DNA of 64,000 bases from Alteromonas macleodii. Its GTDB lineage: Bacteria; Pseudomonadota; Gammaproteobacteria; Enterobacterales; Alteromonadaceae. Position 1 is the stretch's first letter; each line of letters opens with the position of its first letter. The stretch is from positions 1,818,333 through 1,882,332 of the forward strand of contig NZ_LR812090.1 in assembly GCF_903772925.1 (NCBI RefSeq). The letters are read 5' to 3'. The notes under the pieces were generated by a model that did no database searches, was not told where the DNA came from, and saw nothing but the letters and a program-made list of their open reading frames with translations. This document shows positions 47,786-55,350 of the stretch, piece after piece. The translations under genes and the position numbers were made by a program.

Positions 47786-48912
47786 TAGCAACTATCCTTG
47801 GTAAAACCAGGCATCATAACGACGCCTTTCGCAATTCGACCGTTTAGTAAATCATCAAACCCAGTATGTATCTCGTCAATTGTATAAGTTTTTGTGACCA
47901 ACTCATCAAGCTTTAGGTTTCCTGCTTCGTAAAGCTTGAGCAATTTAGCAAAATCCCGTTCGGGGTTACACATACCGTAGAGAGGGTTTATGTATATTTT
48001 ATCCCACTCGAATAATTCACAGTTAAAATCAATACGCTGCTCTATACCACTGACTTGAACAGCGGTGCCCGCACTTCTTATTAATGCTAGTGGTGCCGAA
48101 CCTAGTGCAGGAATGGCTGTACACTCGAACGCATAGTCTGCGCCTCTGCCGCCACAAATTTCTCGAACTTGATGCGCGACTTTTTGAAAATCAAGGTCAT
48201 CTTTTTCTGCAATAATACCGTGAGTAGCGCCAAACTGTTTGGCTTGATTGAGTCGATCTTGGTTTATGTCAATGGCGATTATGATAGCTGCACCCGAGTG
48301 CTTTGCTCCTTGTATGCAATTGAGTCCTACACCGCCGCAACCAATGATACAGGCTGATGCACCTGCCTCGACGCGAGCTGCGTTTACTACTGAGCCCCAG
48401 CCTGTCATTACTCCGCACCCCACGATAGACGCTGACGAGAAGGGAATAGCAGAGTCGACAACAACAACCGCCTCTTGTTTTACTACAGTATATTCACTGA
48501 GTGTCCCTAAATGAAAAGAACGTTCAATTGGAATATTATTTTTTTGACTTGATGCAATATGAGCATGTCCCTTAAGCCCGCAACCACACACAGGGGAGTT
48601 CACTTCACATATGTGTAAATTTCCTTCTCTACATTGAAAGCATGCGCCGCAGGGAATTGCCCAGTTTAAAATGACCTTGTCCCCCTTCTTTACATGAGTC
48701 ACGCCGTCACCTACCGCTTCTACTATTCCTGCCCCTTCGTGACCGACAATAAATGGCTTGTTCCAGTTTTGAATAGAATCCCAGTCAGTATGACATAGTC
48801 CAGCAGCGACTACTTTAACGAGTACTTCCCCCGTATTTGGCTGTCCTACAAATATGGTTTCTACAGTGATGTTGCCGTTGCCGTCTGATGTGACAGATTT
48901 TGATGGGATCAT
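47785..48912 (-). CDS. Class III-like zinc alcohol dehydrogenase
   Basis: This is a 375-residue medium-chain zinc dehydrogenase. Catalytic zinc ligands are the Cys in GLCHTDWD and the His/Glu of VGHEGAGIVE; the structural zinc site CGACFQCREGNLHIC shows the four-Cys pattern C-x2-C-x2-C-x7-C. The NAD-binding motif is IIGCGGVGLNCIQGAKHSGA with IDIN after it. Overall likeness is to class III (formaldehyde/thiol-adduct) dehydrogenases rather than to sorbitol or threonine dehydrogenases. It is the first gene of a two-gene unit with the esterase. Related ADHs sit beside the P450 systems for 6-O-methylgalactose demethylation in marine flavobacteria. The substrate may be formaldehyde as a thiol adduct, or another aldehyde or alcohol. 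A degenerate operator lies 16 bp upstream. Confidence 0.85.
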   Translation of the reverse strand: MIPSKSVTSDGNGNITVETIFVGQPNTGEVLVKVVAAGLCHTDWDSIQNWNKPFIVGHEGAGIVEAVGDGVTHVKKGDKVILNWAIPCGACFQCREGNLHICEVNSPVCGCGLKGHAHIASSQKNNIPIERSFHLGTLSEYTVVKQEAVVVVDSAIPFSSASIVGCGVMTGWGSVVNAARVEAGASACIIGCGGVGLNCIQGAKHSGAAIIIAIDINQDRLNQAKQFGATHGIIAEKDDLDFQKVAHQVREICGGRGADYAFECTAIPALGSAPLALIRSAGTAVQVSGIEQRIDFNCELFEWDKIYINPLYGMCNPERDFAKLLKLYEAGNLKLDELVTKTYTIDEIHTGFDDLLNGRIAKGVVMMPGFTKDSC

Positions 48913-48927
48913 TTTGGTACTTTATAA

Positions 48928-48937
48928 TTATTAACAG
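48928..48937. promoter_or_regulatory. Operator-like site TTATTAACAG
   Basis: An 8/10 match to the palindrome, 15 bp upstream of the alcohol dehydrogenase start. It is weaker than the sites at the glycoside hydrolase genes. Confidence 0.4.
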
Positions 48938-49215
48938 AATGTTAATCATTGAAACACAGTGCTTGAAGGGCTTCTGTCATTATGCCGTGATTAAATGTCA
49001 AAAATTTGCTGTTTCTACGAGCCCGTGTGTTTGGCCAAAACCTGTTTTATCGTTAACGTTTAGCGCTAAGTATCCTAAATGTCATTTATATGCTAAATAT
49101 GCTCAAAATAATTTCTTAATTACCCTGTTTAGTGTCATTTTTATTGCATTACTGAACACAGTAATAAGTTGCTTTTTAAACGGGTTGTGAACTATCGAGT
49201 TCAAGGAGTCTGACA
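48938..49215. other. Intergenic region between ADH and AraC genes
   Basis: About 278 bp of AT-rich divergent promoter sequence. An open frame crosses it but has no ribosome binding site or recognisable protein. Nothing else stands out apart from the ribosome binding site caaggag before the GTG at 49216. Confidence 0.35.
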
Positions 49216-50070
49216 GTGAATAAATCGGTGTACTGTGAACCATTCTGTATAGAAAAGGGACGAAATTTTGAAGTGCATCATGTTAAATACGATGAAAGAG
49301 ACCCATATCATTGTTTTATGCATTTTCATGAAGTTCATGAATTTATTATTTTTGAGAAAATAGAAGGGCAGTACTTTTACAGTCAGGGAGAGTCAGAATT
49401 AGACGATTTTGATATCGTGTTTACTCCTGCACTTGAAACGCATAACTTCAGTTGCAGCGATCGAGAAAAATCTTGGTTTATTGTCCAGTTTATGCCGCAC
49501 GTATTGGGCGACGAAAAAATGGCAAAAGCCAATGCCTTTTTCCAACACGGTTTACATTTACGACTCCCCAAGTCTCGCATCACCGAAATACAACAGCAAG
49601 TTCACTGGTTGTTAGAGAGTTACCAGCAAGATCCTAATAGCGCCCGCAGTTTAGTACTGTTGCAATTGTTGATACTTACTATTGGAGAGTATGCCAAACC
49701 CGCTCTAGGAGGTATTAATCAGCCAATAACCTATTCTCCGCTTTATGAAAAAATGTTGCCAGTTATTAATCAGTTTAGAAGCCAATCAGCAGTAGAGCTT
49801 TCTTTAATTGAAGCGGCAAATATGTGTCATTTATCGCCATCTCATTTTTCACGTATGTTTAAGCAGATTTTTCGCGTTAACTTCTCTGAATACGCGCTGC
49901 GTCATAAGTTATACAGCGCAGCAAGGCTACTCAGCCAATCAACATTGTCAATCACACAAATAAGTTATGAGCTAAACTTTTCTAGTCCATCTCACTTTAT
50001 TGCACAATTTAAGAAGCAGTTCTCAAAAACGCCAAGGCAGTTTCGCGCTTCAATGACAAATACAGAGTGA
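49216..50070 (+). CDS. AraC-family regulator (first)
   Basis: This is a 284-residue transcription factor. The N-terminal cupin-like ligand-binding half includes HCFMHFHEVHEFIIF (His-rich, sugar-binding type) and the two C-terminal helix-turn-helix units are LSLIEAANMCHLSPSHFSRMF and LSITQISYELNFSSPSHFIA, ending KKQFSKTPRQFR. It starts with GTG 49216 behind a good AAGGAG ribosome binding site. It is divergent from the ADH-esterase pair and convergent with the second AraC gene (6-bp gap). It probably activates nearby sugar or demethylation genes in response to a sugar; the inducer is unknown. Confidence 0.92.
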   Translation: MNKSVYCEPFCIEKGRNFEVHHVKYDERDPYHCFMHFHEVHEFIIFEKIEGQYFYSQGESELDDFDIVFTPALETHNFSCSDREKSWFIVQFMPHVLGDEKMAKANAFFQHGLHLRLPKSRITEIQQQVHWLLESYQQDPNSARSLVLLQLLILTIGEYAKPALGGINQPITYSPLYEKMLPVINQFRSQSAVELSLIEAANMCHLSPSHFSRMFKQIFRVNFSEYALRHKLYSAARLLSQSTLSITQISYELNFSSPSHFIAQFKKQFSKTPRQFRASMTNTE

Positions 50071-50076
50071 GCGAGT

Positions 50077-51000
50077 TTAATGCTTTTCCGCTCTTTGCTT
50101 TCTGTATTGGTTAGGACTAACGCCTACTTTTGATTTAAATAAACGACTAAAATAATTTGGACTGTCGAACCCTAATGCGTAAGCGATTTCGTTAACACTT
50201 TGCATGTTGGCTAACAGCATGCTTTTACTTTTGTCGATGATGTACTGCTGCATGCACGCCTTTGCACTTAGTCCCATCTGCGCCTTAAGTGCATCACTTA
50301 GATAGCGACTCGAAACGTTTAACGCATCACTCATTTCTTGAAGTTCAGGTAACTGGTGGCAGGCTTCACGGGCATAATATCTATCAAGCTCTTTAATGAG
50401 TCTACCGTACCAATCACTAAATATTTCCCGCCGTTGTAGAAATTGACGTCGATAAAATCGTAAACAATAATGCAAAAGGGTGGTGATGTTAGATAAGATA
50501 ATATCTCGACTTGAAGGTTCGTAGGGCCCCGAAAGCTCTGCAGTTAATGCGTCAAATATATTAGCCAGTGTTTGCTTTTCAGAAATCGACAGGTGAAGCG
50601 CTTCGTTAATTTGATAGTGGAAAAAACCACACTCTCGAAGCAGGCTCTCTATAGCGTGTCCTCGAATATAATCGGGGTGAAGCAGCAGAATCCTGACGTC
50701 GCCCCGCGTTTTAATGTCAAAGGTAGCAACGCGTTGCTCTGGAGCAATGGCATACAAAGTGCCCGTTTGGCAGTCATAATGGGTCTGCCCATAATGAACT
50801 TGGCCTTCAACGATTTGTTTTAACGACAAAAAGTAAAAGCCACCCGAAAGCATCGTGCCTGGTTCAACATTAGATGACCGCTCCGCTATTTCTTTTTCTT
50901 TAAGCTTTAGCGAAGCAACCAATGGGTGAGCGGGGGCATCAACACCAATAGCACTAAGGTAGTCACCAATATGTTCGTAGAACTTTGTATTGCCTGCCAT
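50077..51000 (-). CDS. AraC-family regulator (second)
   Basis: This is a 307-residue regulator with an N-terminal AraC-type sensor half (GGFYFLSLKQIVEGQVHYG... YAIAPEQRVATFD) resembling the AraC_N group that often governs short-chain dehydrogenases. Its C-terminal helix-turn-helix pair is LQEMSDALNVSSRYLSDALK and VNEIAYALGFDSPNYFSRLF, ending KVGVSPNQYRK. It is 4 bp downstream of the SDR gene on the same strand and most likely co-transcribed with it. Its sensor half is unrelated in length and motif to that of the first AraC gene, so the two respond to different signals. Confidence 0.92.
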   Translation of the reverse strand: MAGNTKFYEHIGDYLSAIGVDAPAHPLVASLKLKEKEIAERSSNVEPGTMLSGGFYFLSLKQIVEGQVHYGQTHYDCQTGTLYAIAPEQRVATFDIKTRGDVRILLLHPDYIRGHAIESLLRECGFFHYQINEALHLSISEKQTLANIFDALTAELSGPYEPSSRDIILSNITTLLHYCLRFYRRQFLQRREIFSDWYGRLIKELDRYYAREACHQLPELQEMSDALNVSSRYLSDALKAQMGLSAKACMQQYIIDKSKSMLLANMQSVNEIAYALGFDSPNYFSRLFKSKVGVSPNQYRKQRAEKH

Positions 51001-51004
51001 CGAG

Positions 51005-51856
51005 TTATCCGAACGTACGCTTTACTAATGCAACTTGTTTTAAACCGTCAGGGTCAGCCTGTGTTTTTAATGAGCAGAAAGTTTCGGCCCACTCGGAAGT
51101 TCTTCTGCGAAGTGGCATAGTATCTTCTTTAACTACATTTATTACGACGTCAGCAACTTCATCTGCGGTTTGATAAAGATTTCCACGTTCATTTCCAGCT
51201 CCACTAGCTAAGAATTTTTCAAACACCGCTTTGTATTCATCATCAGGAAGCGGGCCGTTAGATTGGATCTGAGCTACTACATTATTAGCAAACTCAGTGC
51301 TGATACCACCGGGTTCTATACAGCAAAACTGAATGCCAAAATTCGGCGTAATATAACTTGCAAGTGATTCAGTATAACCTTCCACAGCAAACTTTGCTGC
51401 ACAATATATGTCGCTGAAAGGTTGGCCAACCAGACCGCCAACAGAACTGATATTGATAACTTTTCCCTGTCCAGCAGAACGCATATGAGGTAGTACGGCT
51501 TTTGTACAGCGCACTACACCATGGAAGTTTACATCCATTACCCACTTCACTTCGTCTTCACTTGCATGCTCCGTTGTACGCACGCATCCTGCACCCGCGT
51601 TATTGATTAGTACATCAATTTGACCATGTGAATCGATAATGCGAGCCACCGCTCGATTTACACTTTCATTGCTTTGCACATCAAGTGGCAAAATATTGAT
51701 ACTTACATTGGCCTTTTCAGCTGCTGCTAGTAGCTCACTTTTTTTATTTGTATCGCGCATAGTGGCGTATACGACAAAGTCCATGCTAGCTAATTTTATA
51801 CTCAGTGAAATGCCTAGCCCTGTTGATGTTCCGGTTATTAGTGCAACACGTTTCAT
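51005..51856 (-). CDS. Short-chain dehydrogenase/reductase
   Basis: This is a 283-residue classical SDR. The NAD(P) motif is ITGTSTGLGISL, NNAGAG follows, and the catalytic residues are Ser in INISSVGG and Tyr-x3-Lys in YCAAK. The basic YATMRD segment after the second strand suggests NADP(H) preference. The C-terminal part resembles retinol/steroid-type SDRs. It is paired with the AraC gene downstream, an arrangement common in Proteobacteria where the SDR is often a stress or aldehyde reductase. It starts 283 bp from the divergent P450 gene. A role in reducing a sugar aldehyde or formaldehyde-linked product is not excluded but not shown. Confidence 0.88.
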   Translation of the reverse strand: MKRVALITGTSTGLGISLSIKLASMDFVVYATMRDTNKKSELLAAAEKANVSINILPLDVQSNESVNRAVARIIDSHGQIDVLINNAGAGCVRTTEHASEDEVKWVMDVNFHGVVRCTKAVLPHMRSAGQGKVINISSVGGLVGQPFSDIYCAAKFAVEGYTESLASYITPNFGIQFCCIEPGGISTEFANNVVAQIQSNGPLPDDEYKAVFEKFLASGAGNERGNLYQTADEVADVVINVVKEDTMPLRRRTSEWAETFCSLKTQADPDGLKQVALVKRTFG

Positions 51857-52139
51857 AGGTCTAATCCTCTATTGTGAACATATACATTCAGGTTTAATTT
51901 TAGATGAAAGTGGGTATTTAGCAGTGCACAAAATCACATTATTGCAGCACATTTTAACAGTGAATTTTTAGCTTTAACTGGTTATTTGTCTTGTTGCCAT
52001 CGTCCAAAACAACCTCAAAAGAGCATATTTTTGATATTTCTGAATAGTAGCCTGTCACTAATGTAAAGAAAATGTTGCTAGCATACTCCTACAGTAATTT
52101 GGCTATGAACCCATACAGCAACGAATAGGAGTGCGCACA
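51857..52139. other. Divergent promoter region SDR / P450
   Basis: 283 bp, AT-rich, without ORF. A clear ribosome binding site (aggag, 52127-52131) precedes the P450 ATG. No TTGTNNACAA site is present, so the P450 genes may be controlled by a different regulator, perhaps one of the two AraC proteins. Confidence 0.4.
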
Positions 52140-53381
52140 ATGGAGCCTGAACAGCGTCGTGATTCTAATAAGATTGAAGCGAAAACAGAAAGCGGCTGCC
52201 CATTTGCAACAAAAGAAAAAAAAGTAAGTATTTTTAATGACGCTTTTGCAATGCATCGATGTGATGAGGGAGTTTTAGCTATTGATGATCAAAGTGATCC
52301 TGTGACAATAGTGTTGGGACTAAAAGAGGTGAGAAAAGCGGCGCACAACTGGAAATTGTTTCAATCTGGGGCAAAACCAGGTCGCATTGTCGTTCCTTCT
52401 GAAGTGGCCATTAGAGATATAAGGCAAATACCTTTTGAAGTAGACCCTCCTGCCCACAAAGGCTTTAGAACCTTGCTTGAGCCTTGGTTTAAACGTCCTT
52501 TGGAAGACTCTTATCAAGCGCGACTTAATAGTATTGTAAGTGACATGCTTGATAGTTTACTAACTAATAGTAATACGTATACCGAGGCGGTCAATGAAAT
52601 TGCATTAGTTGTGCAGTCACAGGCTTTAACAACGCTATTAAATGTACCATTCGCCGAGGCCGCAACATGGATTAGTTGGGGTACGCATGTTTTTAGAAGT
52701 GATGACAACCCTCTTGATGCTGGAAAAGCCAACGTTCTTTATGACTATTTAGATAAACAAATAGCCAAAGCAAAACAAGTCCCCGGAGAAGATATTTACA
52801 GTCAATTGCTCGCTGCCGAAGTGGAAGGTAAAGCACTAACCGATGAAGAGATAAAAGGCATTATGGTCCTTACTTTTGCAGGCGGCCGCGACACGGTTAT
52901 CAACGCGCTAACTAATACGTTGGCATATTTTTCCGAAAATAAAGATGATTTAGCACTCTTACGCACACAACCTGAGCTTGTAAATAACGCGGTTGAGGAG
53001 TTAATTCGCTATTTTTCTCCATTAACGCATATGGGACGTGTGGCTACCGCAGATGGCGAGGTCAACGGACATCAAGTGGAAAATGATACTCGTATTTCAC
53101 TTTGTTGGGCCTCTGCTAATCGTGATGAAACCGTATTTGAAAACCCAAATCTGGTGGATTTAACGCGTAAAACCAACCCCCACGTTGCTTTTGGCTTCGG
53201 GATCCACAACTGTTTAGGCGCCACTCATGCTCGAGCACTATTGAGGATTTGGATTCTGCAACTGACCCAAAAAGTCTCTGCTATTGAAGTAGGGCAATAT
53301 GAAGAGAACATTGAGATTTGGGGGGACGTTAAGCGCAAAGTCGGCTTTCATTCACTAAATGTGCGATTACATAAGCTGTAG
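52140..53381 (+). CDS. Cytochrome P450 (CYP236-like, candidate 6-O-methylgalactose demethylase)
   Basis: This is a 413-residue soluble bacterial P450 with no membrane anchor. The I-helix oxygen-activation motif is FAGGRDTVINAL, the ExxR of the K-helix is in VEELIRYFSPL, and the haem loop is FGFGIHNCLG with the ligand Cys358. ATG 52140 has AGGAG about 8 nt upstream; a GTG at 52131 is also in frame. It forms a set with a 2Fe-2S ferredoxin and a FAD reductase immediately downstream, a complete class I electron-transfer chain. In marine flavobacteria a P450 with the same partners in agar/porphyran loci oxidatively demethylates 6-O-methyl-D-galactose to galactose and formaldehyde. The agarolytic context makes the same role likely here. 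The CYP family label is from context, not from an identity value. Confidence 0.85.
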   Translation: MEPEQRRDSNKIEAKTESGCPFATKEKKVSIFNDAFAMHRCDEGVLAIDDQSDPVTIVLGLKEVRKAAHNWKLFQSGAKPGRIVVPSEVAIRDIRQIPFEVDPPAHKGFRTLLEPWFKRPLEDSYQARLNSIVSDMLDSLLTNSNTYTEAVNEIALVVQSQALTTLLNVPFAEAATWISWGTHVFRSDDNPLDAGKANVLYDYLDKQIAKAKQVPGEDIYSQLLAAEVEGKALTDEEIKGIMVLTFAGGRDTVINALTNTLAYFSENKDDLALLRTQPELVNNAVEELIRYFSPLTHMGRVATADGEVNGHQVENDTRISLCWASANRDETVFENPNLVDLTRKTNPHVAFGFGIHNCLGATHARALLRIWILQLTQKVSAIEVGQYEENIEIWGDVKRKVGFHSLNVRLHKL

Positions 53382-53490
53382 CTGCTGCCGTGTGCGAATG
53401 CAATGTAGTTGATACTTTAGGAATATTTCAAATTACGCTTAACAAAATATTAATTCATAGATAAGCATCACTTTAGTACAGGACATAGAA

Positions 53491-53802
53491 ATGATAAACG
53501 TAACTTTTATTACCGCAGATGGACAAACAATCAATGCGCAGGGCGAATCGGGTTCTTTAATGGAACTAGCTGTAGCGAATAACGTTCCTGGGATAGATGG
53601 TGACTGTGGTGGAGTCTGCTCTTGTGCCACCTGTCATGTTCGTGTTTCCGAGCAAGATTATGCTCGTGTAGGAGAGCCAAACGATATTGAAAAAGACATG
53701 TTAGAGCTTGCAGAAGGTGTTAGTGAAACAAGTCGTCTTTGCTGTCAAGTGGCACTATCTGACGAAATAAGTGGCATAAGCGTCACAGTGGTAAGAGATT
53801 AA
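53491..53802 (+). CDS. Adrenodoxin-type [2Fe-2S] ferredoxin
   Basis: This is a 103-residue ferredoxin. Cluster ligands are Cys39, Cys45 and Cys48 (C-x5-C-x2-C in DCGGVCSCATCHV) and Cys85 (36 residues later), the adrenodoxin/putidaredoxin spacing. There is an extra Cys at 43 and at 84. The acidic segment DIEKDMLELAEGV matches the partner-docking helix of putidaredoxin-type proteins. It lies 109 bp after the P450 and 4 bp before the reductase, so it should carry electrons from reductase to P450. Confidence 0.93.
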   Translation: MINVTFITADGQTINAQGESGSLMELAVANNVPGIDGDCGGVCSCATCHVRVSEQDYARVGEPNDIEKDMLELAEGVSETSRLCCQVALSDEISGISVTVVRD

Positions 53803-53806
53803 TGCA

Positions 53807-55132
53807 ATGGTAACCATAGTGTCTGAACAAATACAATCAGAGCCGGTGTGCATAGTTGTAGGCGCGAGTCATGCTGGAGTTAACTGTGCATTTGAATTGA
53901 GAAAGCAAGGGTTTAGTGGAAGGTTAGTGCTTATTGATGCCGATACGCATTTGCCTTATCACCGCCCACCGCTTTCTAAAGCATTTCTTAATACGCCGTT
54001 GGATGACGCCCCGGCACCGTTAAAAGCTAAGAGCGCTTACGAGCAAGCAGACATTGAATTATTTCTAGGGGCTATGGTTACGAAAGTTGATGCTAAAGAA
54101 AACATAGTTTCGTTTAACAAAGGTGGCTCAGGTAACGCAGAAAATGGTTACTCTATCAAATACACGCATTTGGTATTCGCTACTGGTGCGTCTCCAATTA
54201 TTCCATCAATACCTGGTCTCAATGTCGCAGAAAATTGTCTCGTGATGCGAAATGCAAAGGATGCTCTTGCACTCAAATCACTAATGCATGCTAAACGCGA
54301 AAACATAAGTAATTTAAACATTGTAATAGTCGGGGCAGGGTATATCGGCCTCGAAGCAGCCGCTTCGTTGCGTAAAGCTGGGGCCAGCGTTACTGTCATC
54401 GAGCGCGAAGAGAGAATTCTTGCTCGTGTTGCCAGCGAATCTGTGTCAAATCATGTTGCCCGAATACATCAGGAAAATGGAGCGACGATTTTATGTCAGC
54501 GTAACGTAAGCGCGGTAGAACGAGACACAGATAAAGGTTTTCAATGGATAGTTTGTGATAATGGTGAGCGGTATCGCGCCGACGCTATATTACTCGGGGT
54601 CGGTGTGCGAGTGAATAGCGAGCTTGCACAAGAGGCTGGCACGTCACTCCATAGAGGTGCAATAAGCGTCAACACGCACATGCAGACTTCGATTAAGAAT
54701 ATTTGGGCTATTGGAGATTGTACTAGCTTTACTCATCCATTGTATGGTGAAAACAGCCATATTGAATCAGTACAAAACGCGTTGGAGCAGGCCAAGGTTG
54801 CGGCAAAAAATATACAGCAAATATCCGTAGCTAACGCTGGTGATGCTGCTCCACTGCAGAATTATAAAGCAATACCATGGTTTTGGTCAGATCAGTACAA
54901 CATGAAACTTCAAATGGTAGGCCTTCCTGTAAACGCAGATTGTCAGGTTACACGCCAAGAGTCAAAAGAAGCGCTGTCGGTTTGGCACTTTGTGCAAAAT
55001 AAACTAGTAAGTGTTGAAGCAATTAACTCACCTAAATCATATGTACTTGGTGGCAGAGCGATTGACAAAAATGCCTTTATTGATAAGTCGAAATTAGCCG
55101 ACCCATCCCAAAGTCTTACCGACCTGCTTTAA
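53807..55132 (+). CDS. FAD-dependent ferredoxin reductase
   Basis: This is a 441-residue reductase of the putidaredoxin reductase type. The FAD motif is VVGASHAGVNCAFELRKQG, followed by LPYHRPPLSKAFL, the NAD motif is IVGAGYIGLEAAASLRKAG, and the second FAD contact is IWAIGDCTS. The C-terminal domain (PWFWSDQYNMKLQMVGLP) is the conserved reductase end. It would pass electrons from NAD(P)H to the adjacent ferredoxin and on to the P450. There is a 4-bp gap to the ferredoxin stop, so they form one operon; a weak hairpin follows (55151-55171). All the parts of a working class I system are intact. Confidence 0.93.
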   Translation: MVTIVSEQIQSEPVCIVVGASHAGVNCAFELRKQGFSGRLVLIDADTHLPYHRPPLSKAFLNTPLDDAPAPLKAKSAYEQADIELFLGAMVTKVDAKENIVSFNKGGSGNAENGYSIKYTHLVFATGASPIIPSIPGLNVAENCLVMRNAKDALALKSLMHAKRENISNLNIVIVGAGYIGLEAAASLRKAGASVTVIEREERILARVASESVSNHVARIHQENGATILCQRNVSAVERDTDKGFQWIVCDNGERYRADAILLGVGVRVNSELAQEAGTSLHRGAISVNTHMQTSIKNIWAIGDCTSFTHPLYGENSHIESVQNALEQAKVAAKNIQQISVANAGDAAPLQNYKAIPWFWSDQYNMKLQMVGLPVNADCQVTRQESKEALSVWHFVQNKLVSVEAINSPKSYVLGGRAIDKNAFIDKSKLADPSQSLTDLL

Positions 55133-55150
55133 TTTCGTGTGTTCATAATG

Positions 55151-55171
55151 ACGGAGCTAAGAAAACTCCGT
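55151..55171 (+). terminator. Hairpin after the P450 operon
   Basis: Stem acggag (55151-55156) with ctccgt (55166-55171), followed by a pyrimidine-rich stretch with T runs. Weak but in the right place to end the P450-ferredoxin-reductase transcript. Confidence 0.45.
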
Positions 55172-55263
55172 CCTTCTCTTCATTTTAATTCTTTTCAAAT
55201 CTCGCAACATCTAGTTGTAAACGAGATGTAGTTATTTGTTGAAACTTTGTTCTTTGTTGTATA

Positions 55264-55273
55264 TTGTTAACAG
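55264..55273. promoter_or_regulatory. Operator-like palindrome TTGTTAACAG
   Basis: A 9/10 match within tatattgttaacagttg, 77 bp upstream of the first FG-GAP gene. It would place the whole right-hand operon under the shared regulator. Confidence 0.6.
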
Positions 55274-55350
55274 TTGTCATCATTCTGTGGTGCTGGCAGC
55301 TGCGTGTGCCGGCCAAGCAGGTTTAAATAAACATTGGTCAAAGAACACTT

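Noticed and set aside
49052..49062. cgttaacg palindrome upstream of the first AraC gene
   Set aside because: It shares only the GTTAAC core and lacks the TTGT/ACAA half-sites.
48900..49190. Open reading frame of 96 codons in the ADH-AraC gap
   Set aside because: No ribosome binding site, starts inside the ADH start region, many Cys/Phe/Leu and no family resemblance; likely non-coding promoter DNA.
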